Assembly (NCBI RefSeq): GCF_000503775.1
Contig: NZ_KI629782.1
Span: 2,317,079 to 2,381,078 of the forward strand
Source: Brevibacillus panacihumi W25
GTDB taxonomy: Bacteria; Bacillota; Bacilli; Brevibacillales; Brevibacillaceae
DNA: 64,000 nucleotides
Reading direction: 5' to 3'
Shown: positions 38,843 through 48,275 of the stretch, piece by piece
Position numbering within the stretch: the stretch's first letter is position 1
Layout of the letters: every line of letters starts with the position of its first letter
Made by a program: the position numbers and the translations under genes
Notes under the pieces: model-generated
Told to the model about the DNA's origin: nothing
The model's input: the letters and a program-made list of their open reading frames with translations, nothing else
The model's database searches: none

Positions 38843-40381
38843 TCAATGCGATGCTGCCGGGTAGCCGTCCTGTTGTTCAGCAGGATTTAACTTCTCCTGG
38901 CTCATCATGAAAGCTGCCGCCAGCGCTAAAAAGGCCGGTATCAGACTCCACATGAAAGTCGTCACGATGGAACCGGACAGAGCATCCAGGATCACGCCCA
39001 GCAAACGAGCGTCCATCGATTGCCTGATCGCCGGGTTCAACAGGACATGCGCATCTTTGAAATCTACACCCGTGGACAATGCAGTCGCGTTGCCGCCCAA
39101 CAGCTTCGCCAGGCCGCCCGTAAGGAAATGACTTTGCAGAATGCCAAAAATCGTGATGCCAAGCGCCATGCCAAGCGATCTGTTGAAATTGAGCGTCGAG
39201 CTGGCTGCTCCTCGTTGTGATGCAGGGAACGAATGTATCGCTGAACTGCTGAGGACAGAAAAGGTGGAGCCAATGCCCAGCCCGATCAGAATCATATACA
39301 TCGTGATGAGAAGGCGCGGAGTATCTTTGGTCATCGTAGCGAGCAAAGCAAGACCTACGATAAAGAGGATCATCGTCGGGATCAAAATCATCCGATACGG
39401 GAGCTTTGCCATCAGGTATCCCCCCACCGTCGCTGTCACGACCGAGGCGATCATCATGGGCAACAAGACAAAACCGGCATGAGTCGCACTGCCACCCAGC
39501 ACGCCCTGAACGTAGATCGGAATGTAGCCGGATGCCGTCATAAACGCCGCCCCGCTCAGCATCCCGATGAGATTGCTGGTCGTATAGAGCCGGTTGCGAA
39601 ACATCCGAAAAGAAAGTATCGGCTCAACCGCACGCCTTTCTACGAATACCAGGGATACGGCAAGGGCCACAAAGCCTGCAAACATGCCCATGATCTGCGG
39701 AGAGTTCCATGCATACGCTTTTCCCCCCAGCTCCAGGCCTAGCATCAGGCATACAACCGCTCCTACCAATAAAACCGCCCCGAGAAGATCAATCTTTTGC
39801 TTGGAATGCTCCATCGATTCCTTGTAGCAGAACAGCACCAGAAAAAAAGCCAGCAAGCCGAGCGGCAAATTAATGTAGAAGATCCATGCCCAATGGAATT
39901 GATCCGTAATCAGACCGCCGAGCATCGGGGCCAGAATGCTCGACAAGCCGAATACAGCGCCAAACATGCCGGTCATTTTCCCGCGGTCCTTCACTGCCAC
40001 GACATCGAACATGATCGTAAAGGCGATCGATACCATCGCCCCTGCGCCAATTCCCTGAATCGCCCGGTAGATGCTGAGCTGGAGGATCGACTCTGCTGTC
40101 CCGCAAAGTGCCGAGCCTGCCATGAACACGATGATGCCGAAGACAAAGAATCGTTTTCTTCCATACATATCCGACAGCTTGCCGAAGATCGGCATTCCTG
40201 CCATCTCCGCTACCATATAGGCGGATGTGACCCAGATAAACGAGTCAAGGCCGCCCATTTCTCCGACAATCGTGCCCATCGCTGTCGCGACAATCGTGTT
40301 ATCCATCGAGGCCATCAAGATGGAGAGCAGAAGACCTGCGATGACAATTCCTACTTTGTTTTGGTTCTGAGTTGGTGCCAT
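38843..40381 (-). CDS. DHA2-family (EmrB/QacA) multidrug exporter
   Basis: A 512-residue MFS protein with 14 helices. LLLSILMASMDNTIVATAMG carries the helix-1 Asp of this subfamily, and GKLSDMYGRKRFF and the helix-5 motif GAVFGLSSILAPMLGGLITD are typical of proton/drug antiporters. It should export cationic or lipophilic drugs. ATG 40381 follows a GGGATG site at 8 bases. It lies immediately upstream of the WYL regulator gene. Confidence 0.88.
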   Translation of the reverse strand: MAPTQNQNKVGIVIAGLLLSILMASMDNTIVATAMGTIVGEMGGLDSFIWVTSAYMVAEMAGMPIFGKLSDMYGRKRFFVFGIIVFMAGSALCGTAESILQLSIYRAIQGIGAGAMVSIAFTIMFDVVAVKDRGKMTGMFGAVFGLSSILAPMLGGLITDQFHWAWIFYINLPLGLLAFFLVLFCYKESMEHSKQKIDLLGAVLLVGAVVCLMLGLELGGKAYAWNSPQIMGMFAGFVALAVSLVFVERRAVEPILSFRMFRNRLYTTSNLIGMLSGAAFMTASGYIPIYVQGVLGGSATHAGFVLLPMMIASVVTATVGGYLMAKLPYRMILIPTMILFIVGLALLATMTKDTPRLLITMYMILIGLGIGSTFSVLSSSAIHSFPASQRGAASSTLNFNRSLGMALGITIFGILQSHFLTGGLAKLLGGNATALSTGVDFKDAHVLLNPAIRQSMDARLLGVILDALSGSIVTTFMWSLIPAFLALAAAFMMSQEKLNPAEQQDGYPAASH

Positions 40382-40483
40382 TTGATTTTCATCCCTTTCC
40401 GTCTGGTTTCATGCGTGATGAAGCATGTTGATGGCATGATCATAAACCACGCTTGTTGACATCTGTTTGTCAGGAATAGGGAT

Positions 40484-40519
40484 AAAAAAAATACGGACAA
40501 CCTTTTTCGTTGTCCGTAT
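40484..40519 (-). terminator. Terminator of the arginase-like gene
   Basis: ATACGGACAAC/GTTGTCCGTAT stem with a 7-base loop; on the minus strand it is followed by eight T. Confidence 0.9.
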
Positions 40520-40542
40520 GGTTTCATCAGAACATGATATCG

Positions 40543-41412
40543 CTACCCTCGAACCGCCAGCGCTTCTCCAAGCAAGCCCACCAGCTTCTGCGCCTGCTCG
40601 CCCGTCGTGTCGCGCAAGGCCGAAAACTCGGTGACTTCCATCGCGACGACTCGCCGATCCTGCAGCACTCGCACGAGGAGTCGCTGCGCTTCCTCCAGGC
40701 TGAGTCCCGTCTCGCTTGGCGCATATGCAGCAGGCATCGATTCCTTGTTCATCACATCGACATCAAAGTGCACCAGTATTTTGGCATCAGGGGGGATGGA
40801 CTGCATGACACGGGCCATTTCCTGCTCCATATCGCCTGCATGAAGCTTCTCCAGTGACACGATTTCTACTCCATACGCCTCATTTGGCGGCTTCTGGCAG
40901 CCGACCAGCTTGACCCGATCCGCGGTCCAGCCTGAACGCTCGATCCACATGCCCTGATCCTGCAGCAAAAACCAAAGCCCCATCCCCGCTGCTCCGATAC
41001 AGCGGTTCGCCGAAGGAGCCACCGCATCGAGATGCCCATCGATGACCAGCAGATACGCCTGTTCCCCGTATCTTTGCTGGTGGGCAAGTGCGGTTCCCAC
41101 GATCAGACTGCAATCCCCTCCAAGCATGAGCAGAAAATCGCTTTGGTCCATCCACTCCGCAGCTTCCTTCTGCAGCAGATCCCACAGCATGCGCGGAGCA
41201 GGCCAATTGCGAACAGGAGGAATATTGTGACGCGGCATATAGTCCGGCAGCTTCAAATCACCCAAATCTTCCACGGCCAGGCCTCTTCCCTGCAAATGCT
41301 CAACTAGCCCTGCTTTGCGCAAGGCATCAGGGGAGAGTTCAGTACCCGAGACGAAAGCACCTGCAAAATGGGGTATTCCTTTTATTTTGACGGTAATAAT
41401 GATTCCCTCCAT
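40543..41412 (-). CDS. Arginase/agmatinase-family protein with altered metal motifs
   Basis: A 289-residue ureohydrolase-fold protein. The three metal regions are recognisable but changed: GGDCSLIVG where arginases have GGDHS, VIDGHLDAV for the usual DAHxD, and HFDVDVMNKES for SxDxDxxDP. The Asp residues of the dinuclear manganese site remain, but the metal-A His is Cys. The protein may hydrolyse a guanidino compound, another C-N bond, or nothing. ATG 41412 has only a weak site; a good GGAGGG lies just inside the frame, 7-8 bases before an ATT, so the true start may be later. Monocistronic with its own terminator. Confidence 0.8.
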   Translation of the reverse strand: MEGIIITVKIKGIPHFAGAFVSGTELSPDALRKAGLVEHLQGRGLAVEDLGDLKLPDYMPRHNIPPVRNWPAPRMLWDLLQKEAAEWMDQSDFLLMLGGDCSLIVGTALAHQQRYGEQAYLLVIDGHLDAVAPSANRCIGAAGMGLWFLLQDQGMWIERSGWTADRVKLVGCQKPPNEAYGVEIVSLEKLHAGDMEQEMARVMQSIPPDAKILVHFDVDVMNKESMPAAYAPSETGLSLEEAQRLLVRVLQDRRVVAMEVTEFSALRDTTGEQAQKLVGLLGEALAVRG

Positions 41413-41485
41413 TGCGTTTTGTCCAAGAACTATTCAGAAAATACCATAAAATAGGTCTCTGAACAATGGCGCTTCCGGGTACTGG

Positions 41486-42541
41486 TTACACCACCAATTC
41501 AACCGCCACCTGATCTCCATACGCAAAGCGGGTCGCGATATCAGTCGAAACCTCCCATTCTTCCTCACCCACCTGAATGGAATAGAGCAGCTCCCTACCC
41601 TGAAACTGCACGTGCTGCACACGCCCCTTCACCCCGTCCTGGCCATCGTGCCATGGATGCAGCCGGATCTGGTCCGGTCTGACTGGCAGCACCTGCTCGC
41701 GTTGAAAAGGAGTGAGATCCTGCGAGACTCGCACAGGCAACGAGGTTTGTCCCTTACGTTCCAGCAGGAAGGTGGAGGAGTCGGCCCAGCTCCCTTTGAC
41801 GAAGTTGGCGCGGCCGACGAATTTGGCGACAAAGGGCGACTGCGGCTCGTAGTAAATTTCGTGCGGCGTACCCGCCTGCTCTATTCGGCCGCCCCGCATG
41901 ACGATGATTTTGTCCGCCATCGCCAAGGCTTCGGATTGGTCATGCGTCACGTAGACAATCGAAGTGCCCAGCTCCCGGTGAATATGCTGGATCTCCTTGC
42001 GCATCTGAATGCGCAACTCGGCGTCCAGGCTACTGAGCGGTTCATCCATCAGAAGCAGCGTCGGGTTGAAAACGATCGCCCGCGCCAGTGCCACCCGCTG
42101 TTTTTGCCCGCCCGACAACTGGCTCGGGTAGCGCTTCTCCATCCCGCCGAGCCCCACCATCTCCAGCATCTGCGCCACTCGCGCACGCGGATTTTGCTTG
42201 TACTCCTCCGGGACATGCTGCTGATGCCGCAATGGAAAGGCCACATTGTCGTAGACGGTCAGATGAGGCCAGAGGGCAAACGACTGGAACACCATGCCGA
42301 TGCGCCTTTGCTCCGGCGGCATCCGCCTGTCTTGGTCTGCGACAAGCTCCTGGTTCAGCCAGATTTCCCCGCTCGAAGGAGACTCGAAGCCGGCCAACAG
42401 ACGCAGCAGAGTCGTCTTGCCGCAGCCGCTGGGTCCCAGCAATGCGACGAATTCGCCTTTTCCGATATGCAGATCGATCCTGTGGAGGGCAACCACCTCG
42501 CCGAACCGTTTGGATACACCCATTACCCTCGCTTCATTCAT
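41486..42541 (-). CDS. ABC transporter ATP-binding protein (FbpC/PhnT-like)
   Basis: A 351-residue ATPase of the iron/2-aminoethylphosphonate/putrescine importer class. Walker A is [11 protein letters not shown] (about 35-45), signature [15 protein letters not shown], Walker [13 protein letters not shown] and the H-loop THDQSEA, then a C-terminal TOBE domain ([12 protein letters not shown]). It drives uptake with the fused permease, whose stop codon overlaps its ATG as ATGA. The pairing with a two-domain permease and a lipoprotein receptor defines a complete importer. Substrate discussed under the operon finding. Confidence 0.92.
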   Translation of the reverse strand: MNEARVMGVSKRFGEVVALHRIDLHIGKGEFVALLGPSGCGKTTLLRLLAGFESPSSGEIWLNQELVADQDRRMPPEQRRIGMVFQSFALWPHLTVYDNVAFPLRHQQHVPEEYKQNPRARVAQMLEMVGLGGMEKRYPSQLSGGQKQRVALARAIVFNPTLLLMDEPLSSLDAELRIQMRKEIQHIHRELGTSIVYVTHDQSEALAMADKIIVMRGGRIEQAGTPHEIYYEPQSPFVAKFVGRANFVKGSWADSSTFLLERKGQTSLPVRVSQDLTPFQREQVLPVRPDQIRLHPWHDGQDGVKGRVQHVQFQGRELLYSIQVGEEEWEVSTDIATRFAYGDQVAVELVV

Positions 42542-44283
42542 CCTTCTACTCTCCTTTGCCAATATCGCTTCCACAATCCTCCGATCGCCAACAGAATCAA
42601 AATGGCTGTCACGATCAACGTGGAAAGGGCTGTGCTCAATGTAGTAGAACCCGCCTGTTCAAAGCCGAAGATGACGACGCCGATCGTCTGCGACCCGGAA
42701 GACCAGAGCAGAGAGGATATGGTCAGCTCGGTGAAGGCTGTCAGCATGACGAGGAATAGACCCGTCAGCATCCCCGGCGCATACAGCGGCAACAAAATGC
42801 GGCCCCATCGCGTCCACAGCTTGCCCCCGCTGATGCGCGCCGCTTCCTCCACTTCCCGACCGACCTGCAGGATCGAGACGGTGCTGCTTTTCACCTGCAG
42901 GATGAAAAAGCGCGTCACATAGGCAATCAGGATCATCCAAACTGTGCCGTAGATACCCGGCTGCCAGCCCGGAATTGGCTCCATCCAGGTCAGGATCATC
43001 GCCAAGCCAACCACCATGCCCGGCAGTGCATACGGCAACGAGACAGCGCCCTCCAGCATTTTCCCCAGCTTATGGGGACGCTGGACGCGCCAGTAGGCAA
43101 ACAACGTCCCCACGATCAGACAAAGAGCACCTGTCAAACCAGCCAGCATGAGGCTGTTGCCCAGCGCTTCCCGCGTCCCGGCATGATCCCGCAGCACAAA
43201 GAGAAAGTGCTTCCAGGTCAAATTCTCCGCGAGAAACGGCAGACCATACGCTTTGATAAACGCCGTCGACGCCATGGAGAGCAGCGGCAGGAAGCTGGTT
43301 ATCAATAAAAAGAGTCCTACTGCTCCCTCTGCCAGGAACCGTTTTTTTCCCAGCGTGTAGCGGACAGAGCGATCCTCTGCACTGGTCTGATCGACTCGGC
43401 TTTTGCGCAGCAGCAGCCATTGCAGACCCGTCCCGCCCAAAGCGATGATCCCGAGCAGAATGGACAAGACCGAAGCTCGACCGAAGGCGCTGGGACCAAA
43501 ACCGATCACCTGCTCATAGATCAGCGTGCTCAGAACGGGAATGCCCGCTGGGATGCCCAATAATGCAGGGATGCCGAAGTTGTCCAATCCCGAAATAAAA
43601 GCGAGCAAGCCTCCACTGGCGATCCCGGGCAATGCGAGCGGCAGGGTCACTTGCCCGAGAACACTGCGCGAGGAAGCGCCGCACGAACGAGCCGCCCATT
43701 CCAGCTCCTTGGGAATGCGATAGAGAACCGAGAGCGTCAGCATGTAGACCAGCGGATAGTGGCTCAGGCCCATCACGACGATGATCCCGTCCAGTCCGTA
43801 TACATTCCACAGCTCCACAGGAAAGCCCATCAGCCAACTGGCGAATCGGTTCAAAACACCGGCAGGTCCCGCCATTTGCGTCCAGGCCAACGTCATCACG
43901 TAGGAGGGAATCAACAGCGGCAGCATCGCCATGACGTGAATCGCTCCCTTGAAGCGAATATCGGTATACGCGCAAAGCCAGGCGAGCGAGACACCGATTA
44001 CAAGCGCTAAGACAGTGGACAGAACGGCTGCAGTCAAGGAGTGGTAGACCGCTGACCACGTCCGCGCATCCGCCAACAACTCGGAAAAGATGCCGAGACC
44101 CAATCCCGCTTCTGTTTTCACGCTCAGGATGACCAGCTTCCACAACGGATAGACGAAAAAGAAGGCGACTGGCAGGAGCACCAGCCATCCAGCCGCCTTT
44201 TCCATCGGGAGGGGGGCAGTCCATAGACGTCTCCGCCCCTCAGCCTGTCGTTTTGTGAGTGTGGTCTGCCAATTAGTTGCCAC
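42538..44283 (-). CDS. ABC importer permease, two fused domains (FbpB-like)
   Basis: A 581-residue membrane protein with about 12 helices and two BPD-type EAA loops: ELEWAARSCGASSRSVLGQV in the first half and EVEEAARISGGKLWTRWGRI in the second. This duplicated layout is typical of Fe3+ and 2-aminoethylphosphonate importers. GTG 44283 overlaps the end of the receptor gene by 11 bp, and the stop overlaps the ATPase start, so the three are translationally coupled. Confidence 0.92.
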   Translation of the reverse strand: MATNWQTTLTKRQAEGRRRLWTAPLPMEKAAGWLVLLPVAFFFVYPLWKLVILSVKTEAGLGLGIFSELLADARTWSAVYHSLTAAVLSTVLALVIGVSLAWLCAYTDIRFKGAIHVMAMLPLLIPSYVMTLAWTQMAGPAGVLNRFASWLMGFPVELWNVYGLDGIIVVMGLSHYPLVYMLTLSVLYRIPKELEWAARSCGASSRSVLGQVTLPLALPGIASGGLLAFISGLDNFGIPALLGIPAGIPVLSTLIYEQVIGFGPSAFGRASVLSILLGIIALGGTGLQWLLLRKSRVDQTSAEDRSVRYTLGKKRFLAEGAVGLFLLITSFLPLLSMASTAFIKAYGLPFLAENLTWKHFLFVLRDHAGTREALGNSLMLAGLTGALCLIVGTLFAYWRVQRPHKLGKMLEGAVSLPYALPGMVVGLAMILTWMEPIPGWQPGIYGTVWMILIAYVTRFFILQVKSSTVSILQVGREVEEAARISGGKLWTRWGRILLPLYAPGMLTGLFLVMLTAFTELTISSLLWSSGSQTIGVVIFGFEQAGSTTLSTALSTLIVTAILILLAIGGLWKRYWQRRVEG

Positions 44284-45361
44284 CCATCATCTCTCCAAAT
44301 TTCTTTTTATCCGCTTCACGTGATGCCTCCAGCTCAGCGATATCTGCAGACAGCACCTTGATTTCCTCTAATGACTTGAGTCCCTCTGGCGCCTCTACCC
44401 CTTTGCGAATCGGCGTGTAGCCGAGGTCAGCTGCCAGCTTTTGCCCTTCCTCGGACAAGACGTAATCCACAAAGGCTTTTGCTGCATCGGGATTTTGCGC
44501 CCCTTTCAGGATGCCGATCGGCTCTGTGATCACGGGCACGCCTTCACTTGGATAGATCAATTCGACTGGAGATCCCTCTTGTTTCGCACGGGCTACCATG
44601 TAGTCTACGACGATTCCGTACTCCTTCTCACCGCCAGCCACGCTTTTCAGTACGGCTCCATTGCCCTTGGATACCGTCATTTGATTGGCTTTCAGTCCCT
44701 CGAAATAATTCCAGCCAAACTCGCTTTGCCGGGTAAATACCCCGAGATTGTAAGCAGCTGCACCAGAGTACAGCGGGCTTGGCATGACGCCTTTTCCGGC
44801 TGCTTCCGGCGCGGTCAGAACCTTCCAGCTATCCGGCAATGTGCTGACCTTCTGGGTATTCACGCCCAAGACGGTCGCCATGACCTTGGTTCCGGTGTAG
44901 GAACCGTCTGCATCCTTGAGCTCGGCAGGAATCTGCTCTGCCTCGGGGGAGGTGTACGGCATCAGCAAATCCTGTTTTTTCAAACTGGCAAAGGTCGGGG
45001 CATCGGCTACCAACAGCACGTCTGCCTTCACCTGTCCCGCCTGGGCTTCCGCCTGCAGACGGCTGATCACTTCTTCTGTGCCGGAACGGAACAGCTCTAC
45101 CTTCACTTCCGGATGCTTTTTCGCAAAACCGTCAATCAGTGCTGCTGCATCGGCATCGGGCTGGGACGTATAGAAGCTGAGTGTGCCCCCGACTTTTGCC
45201 GGCACAGGCTCAGCAGCTTGATTGTTCGTTTGCGGCGCAGCTTCAGGAGAAGGGGTTGCCGCCTGAGGAGATGACGATGAAGTACCGCAAGCAGTCAAGC
45301 CGATTACGGAGACGGCTGCAAACAAAGACAAGGTCCATTTGCGCAAAGCGATTCGGTTCAT
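44273..45361 (-). CDS. ABC importer substrate-binding lipoprotein
   Basis: A 362-residue receptor with signal and lipobox LTAC (Cys25), a Ser/Pro/Gln linker, and a type-II binding fold beginning GGTLSFYTSQPDADAAALID. KADVLLVADAPTFASL and KGNGAVLKSVAGGEKEYGIV fit the family that binds Fe3+, phosphonates or small phosphorylated organics. The tyrosine cluster of ferric-binding proteins is not obvious. ATG 45361 follows AAGGAGGATAACCG. It lies 29 bp after surE in the same operon, hinting at an organophosphate ligand. Confidence 0.9.
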   Translation of the reverse strand: MNRIALRKWTLSLFAAVSVIGLTACGTSSSSPQAATPSPEAAPQTNNQAAEPVPAKVGGTLSFYTSQPDADAAALIDGFAKKHPEVKVELFRSGTEEVISRLQAEAQAGQVKADVLLVADAPTFASLKKQDLLMPYTSPEAEQIPAELKDADGSYTGTKVMATVLGVNTQKVSTLPDSWKVLTAPEAAGKGVMPSPLYSGAAAYNLGVFTRQSEFGWNYFEGLKANQMTVSKGNGAVLKSVAGGEKEYGIVVDYMVARAKQEGSPVELIYPSEGVPVITEPIGILKGAQNPDAAKAFVDYVLSEEGQKLAADLGYTPIRKGVEAPEGLKSLEEIKVLSADIAELEASREADKKKFGEMMGGN

Positions 45362-45390
45362 TTTCGGTTATCCTCCTTGGTTTAGAGCGT

Positions 45391-46170
45391 TTATGAGCGT
45401 TGCACGGTCGATTGAAACCACTTGCTGATTTTGCTTTTCATCGCGATATTCGTCATGTTCAACTGCAAAGGAGTGATCGTAATGTAGCCATCCCGCAATT
45501 TGTAATAATCCGACTCTTCCTCTTCCAAATGAATCTCTCCCAGCGTGTCGGAGAGCCAATAGCACAAATACCCCTGCGGATCGTTCAAACCGACGTACTG
45601 ATAGCGCAGAACGTCCATGGCAAGAGGAGTGACAGCTACTCCCTTGACCATCTCTTTGGACAGATACGGCAGATTGATATTCAGTACCGTGTCCGCGCTG
45701 AGCTTGTGGCGAAACAAGGTTTCAAACACGTCGTACGCCAGGGTTTCCACCAGGTTGTAGGAAGCGTTGGGCTTCAAGGTAGCGAGCGAGACGGCGATAG
45801 ATGGAATCTGGTACATCGCCCCTTCAATGGCTGCCGAGATCGTTCCGGAGTAAAATACATCCCGCCCCAGATTGGGACCGCGATTGATCCCCGACACGAT
45901 CACGTCCGGCTTCTCCTTGAGAATGACTTCGAGCGCCATCTTGACGCAGTCGGCAGGGGTGCCATTGACCGCCCAGGCTTCCAGAGACGTATCGAAAAAA
46001 TTCACTTTATTCGCCTTCACCGGCGACTTGAGGGTGATGGCATGGCTGATCGCGCTTCTTTCCTGATCGGGACAGACGATCGATACATTTCCGAAAGACT
46101 GGAGTGCCTGTGCCAGACAAAGCACGCCATTGGAGAATATGCCGTCGTCGTTGGTGATGAGAATGTTCAA
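45391..46170 (-). CDS. surE: 5'/3'-nucleotidase SurE
   Basis: A 259-residue metal-dependent phosphatase that removes phosphate from nucleoside monophosphates and some short polyphosphates. ILITNDDGIFSNGV (metal-binding Asp pair), PDQERSAISHAITLKSPV, VNGTPADCVKMAL and SGINRGPNLGRDVFYSGTIS are all conserved. TTG 46170 lies 10 bases after GGAGG. It is 18 bp downstream of the TIM-barrel gene and upstream of a complete ABC importer, an unusual partnership for SurE. Confidence 0.92.
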   Translation of the reverse strand: MNILITNDDGIFSNGVLCLAQALQSFGNVSIVCPDQERSAISHAITLKSPVKANKVNFFDTSLEAWAVNGTPADCVKMALEVILKEKPDVIVSGINRGPNLGRDVFYSGTISAAIEGAMYQIPSIAVSLATLKPNASYNLVETLAYDVFETLFRHKLSADTVLNINLPYLSKEMVKGVAVTPLAMDVLRYQYVGLNDPQGYLCYWLSDTLGEIHLEEEESDYYKLRDGYITITPLQLNMTNIAMKSKISKWFQSTVQRS

Positions 46171-46188
46171 AACAGTGATTCCTCCTAT

Positions 46189-46968
46189 TCAAAAAGAGAC
46201 ACAATGGCTTTGTTCGAGATACAAGAGATTTTGCTTGAGTACGGAAAGCTCGCGGGAATCATCCCAGCCTTCTACGATGATGGGTCTTTCTTTTTCCCAA
46301 ATAAGCGGCCAGATTGCCTCCAGGTCGATGCTCCCGGTTCCAAGCGGCACATGCAGCTTTTCGGCGGTAGCATCACTAATATGGATTTTGTCGATGTTTT
46401 CCAATTCATGGTAAAAACTCGTCAAAGAACAGTTCAGCGGGACGTGCGCAATATCGAACGTGGCTGTTGTCGGATAATCCAGGGCAGCCCGCAGACGATT
46501 CAGTTCTTCCGGCGTGACCACCAGTTCCTTGGGAAGCGGTTCAATATGTTCGATGGAGAGCGTCAAGCCTCTGTCCATCGCTTCGCGAGCGAGCCTGTTG
46601 AGACTGTCGATCAGGATGGGTTCATGCCAGCCTCTGGTCTTGGCCGATAGAGTGACCCGCCCCGGATGGATCGTGACACTTGCTGCGCCGATCTCTTTCG
46701 CCAAATCCAGTGAGCGCCTTACCTCCTGGATCGATTGCTCGCGAATTCCCTTATTCAGCGAGCATAGATTCAAGTCCCAACTGGCGGCGTGCAAAGTCAG
46801 CTTGCATCCCGTCCGCTTGGCGGCATCCCGAATCTCCAATGGGCTGCTGCGGTGGAACCAGACGTGCTCCGCCCATACCTCCATTCCGGCAAAACCGTAC
46901 TGACGACCAATCAAAATCGCCGCTTCGACGGGATACGCCCACATCAAAGTTGACGAAACAAACAACAT
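46189..46968 (-). CDS. Xylose-isomerase-like TIM-barrel protein
   Basis: A 259-residue AP-endonuclease-2/sugar isomerase superfamily barrel: FVSSTLMWAYPVEAAI, TLHAASWDLNLCSLNKGIRE, VTIHPGR, LSIEHIEPLP, ATFDIAHVPLN, KIHISDA and IIVEGWD supply the metal-binding Glu, Asp and His positions at strand ends. Members isomerise sugars or nick abasic DNA. The start is ATG 46968, overlapping the PHP gene by 25 bp; a longer in-frame start lies inside that gene. The place in a phosphatase operon favours a small-molecule substrate. Confidence 0.82.
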   Translation of the reverse strand: MLFVSSTLMWAYPVEAAILIGRQYGFAGMEVWAEHVWFHRSSPLEIRDAAKRTGCKLTLHAASWDLNLCSLNKGIREQSIQEVRRSLDLAKEIGAASVTIHPGRVTLSAKTRGWHEPILIDSLNRLAREAMDRGLTLSIEHIEPLPKELVVTPEELNRLRAALDYPTTATFDIAHVPLNCSLTSFYHELENIDKIHISDATAEKLHVPLGTGSIDLEAIWPLIWEKERPIIVEGWDDSRELSVLKQNLLYLEQSHCVSF

Positions 46969-47762
46969 GTCCACCACTCCCTTGCCTCTACCGGTATCGG
47001 AACACTCCCGATCGGACTCGGGTTGCGCGTGCCATGACCGTGAAAGTCGCTCCCGCCGGATCGGACCAAATGATGCTTTTTGGCCTCGCGCTCCCAATAC
47101 GCCATCTCCGCCAAGGAATGGCGCGGATAGTACACCTCAATGCCGTCAATTCCATAGTCCAGCAGATTGCCTAGCTGCACCTCGAACGGATATATGCCCG
47201 GGTGAGCCAGGATCGCAATCCCCCCGACCTCATGCGTGGATTCGATCGCCTCACGCGCTGAAAAGGACGGTCTCGGCACATAGGCCGGCGAACCTTTTCG
47301 CAGATAAGCATCGAACATGGCCTGGGGGGAACGTCCATAACCGCGTTCGACCAAGGCTTCGGCGACATGGGTACGGACGATCACGCTGCCTTGGGCCCGA
47401 GCCAGACATTCTTCCTGAGTAATCTCCAAACCAAGCCGATTGCAGCGCTCCACGATCTCGCCAATCCATTCGATCCGCTCTTGCTGCCGCTTGTCCATCA
47501 GGTGGAGCAAACGCGGATCAGCAATGTCGATACCGTAGCCGAGGATGTGCAGCTCTCCCTCGGGCCCTTCGGTATTCCACTCAATCCCCGGAATCAGGTG
47601 CAGATCCAATCTTTTTGCCTCTTCCCGCGCTTGCAGATAACCGTCTACCGTATCGTGGTCCGTGATCGCCAGGTATTCTACTCCCCTCGCCTTTGCTTCA
47701 AGCAAAAGCTCGCGCGGGGTCAATTTTCCGTCGGAAGCGGTGGTGTGCATATGCAGATCCAT
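46944..47762 (-). CDS. PHP-domain phosphoesterase (YciV/TrpH-like)
   Basis: A 272-residue PHP protein. Metal ligands are seen in MDLHMHTTASDG (His-x-His, Asp), AITDHDT, GIEWN, RTHVAEAL, ILAHPGI and SGGSDFHGHG, the trinuclear set of nucleoside 3',5'-bisphosphate phosphatases and 5'-3' RNA exonucleases of the RNase AM group. It would release phosphate from pAp or short RNA ends. ATG 47762 is preferred to the GTG at 47789. It is the first gene of the six-gene operon. Confidence 0.85.
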   Translation of the reverse strand: MDLHMHTTASDGKLTPRELLLEAKARGVEYLAITDHDTVDGYLQAREEAKRLDLHLIPGIEWNTEGPEGELHILGYGIDIADPRLLHLMDKRQQERIEWIGEIVERCNRLGLEITQEECLARAQGSVIVRTHVAEALVERGYGRSPQAMFDAYLRKGSPAYVPRPSFSAREAIESTHEVGGIAILAHPGIYPFEVQLGNLLDYGIDGIEVYYPRHSLAEMAYWEREAKKHHLVRSGGSDFHGHGTRNPSPIGSVPIPVEAREWWTCCLFRQL

Positions 47763-47971
47763 TCTTCTCCAAGTCCTCCCTTTTCCCACCGTCGTCTTGA
47801 TTGATTACCTTTATTGTAGAATGGGATTTTTAACGGCATGTGAAGGGGGAAACAAGGTTTGATGAAAGCCCGGCGGCCTATTTTCCCAGGCCCAAGCGGA
47901 CGGGTGAGCCGGAATGTTAATGCCCTGTAAAGGATTTGCAAAGTCTTTACAATTTCACTCTTGTTCCTACT

Positions 47972-48019
47972 AAAAAATGCTCCAGCCCGACATTTATCAT
48001 CGGACTGGAGCATTTTTTT
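47972..48019. terminator. copZ terminator
   Basis: AAAATGCTCCAG/CTGGAGCATTTTTTT with an inner CCGA/TCGG extension. T tracts occur on both strands; copZ on the minus strand uses it. Confidence 0.85.
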
Positions 48020-48027
48020 GCATCATC

Positions 48028-48228
48028 TTACTTCACATCGTAGCCTTGGTCTTCAATGGCTTCCTTGATTTTCTCCAGCGATACTGCGCCTTCTTCGTAG
48101 GAAACCTCCACTTTGTGGCCAGCCAGGTCTACTTTTCCGCTGGCCCCGATTTCCTTCAAGGTTTTCTCGATCGTCATAACGCAGTGGTTGCAGGACATTC
48201 CTTCTACATTCAGGGTGATTGTTTTCAT
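48028..48228 (-). CDS. copZ: Copper chaperone CopZ
   Basis: A 66-residue heavy-metal-associated domain with the Cu(I) site GMSCNHC (Cys13, Cys16) and the conserved C-terminal EAIEDQGYDV. It carries Cu(I) in the cytoplasm to the ATPase CopA. ATG 48228 follows GGAGAGATGAAAA. It lies 47 bp after copA in the same operon, and both are expected to be released from CsoR repression by copper. Confidence 0.95.
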   Translation of the reverse strand: MKTITLNVEGMSCNHCVMTIEKTLKEIGASGKVDLAGHKVEVSYEEGAVSLEKIKEAIEDQGYDVK

Positions 48229-48275
48229 TTTTCATCTCTCCTCATTTGTATATGTTGATGTTTTGAATAGCAGAG

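Noticed and set aside
41612..42922. Plus-strand ORF of 436 codons across the ABC transporter genes
   Set aside because: It crosses two overlapping, motif-complete genes on the other strand and its product is His/Arg-rich with no structure.
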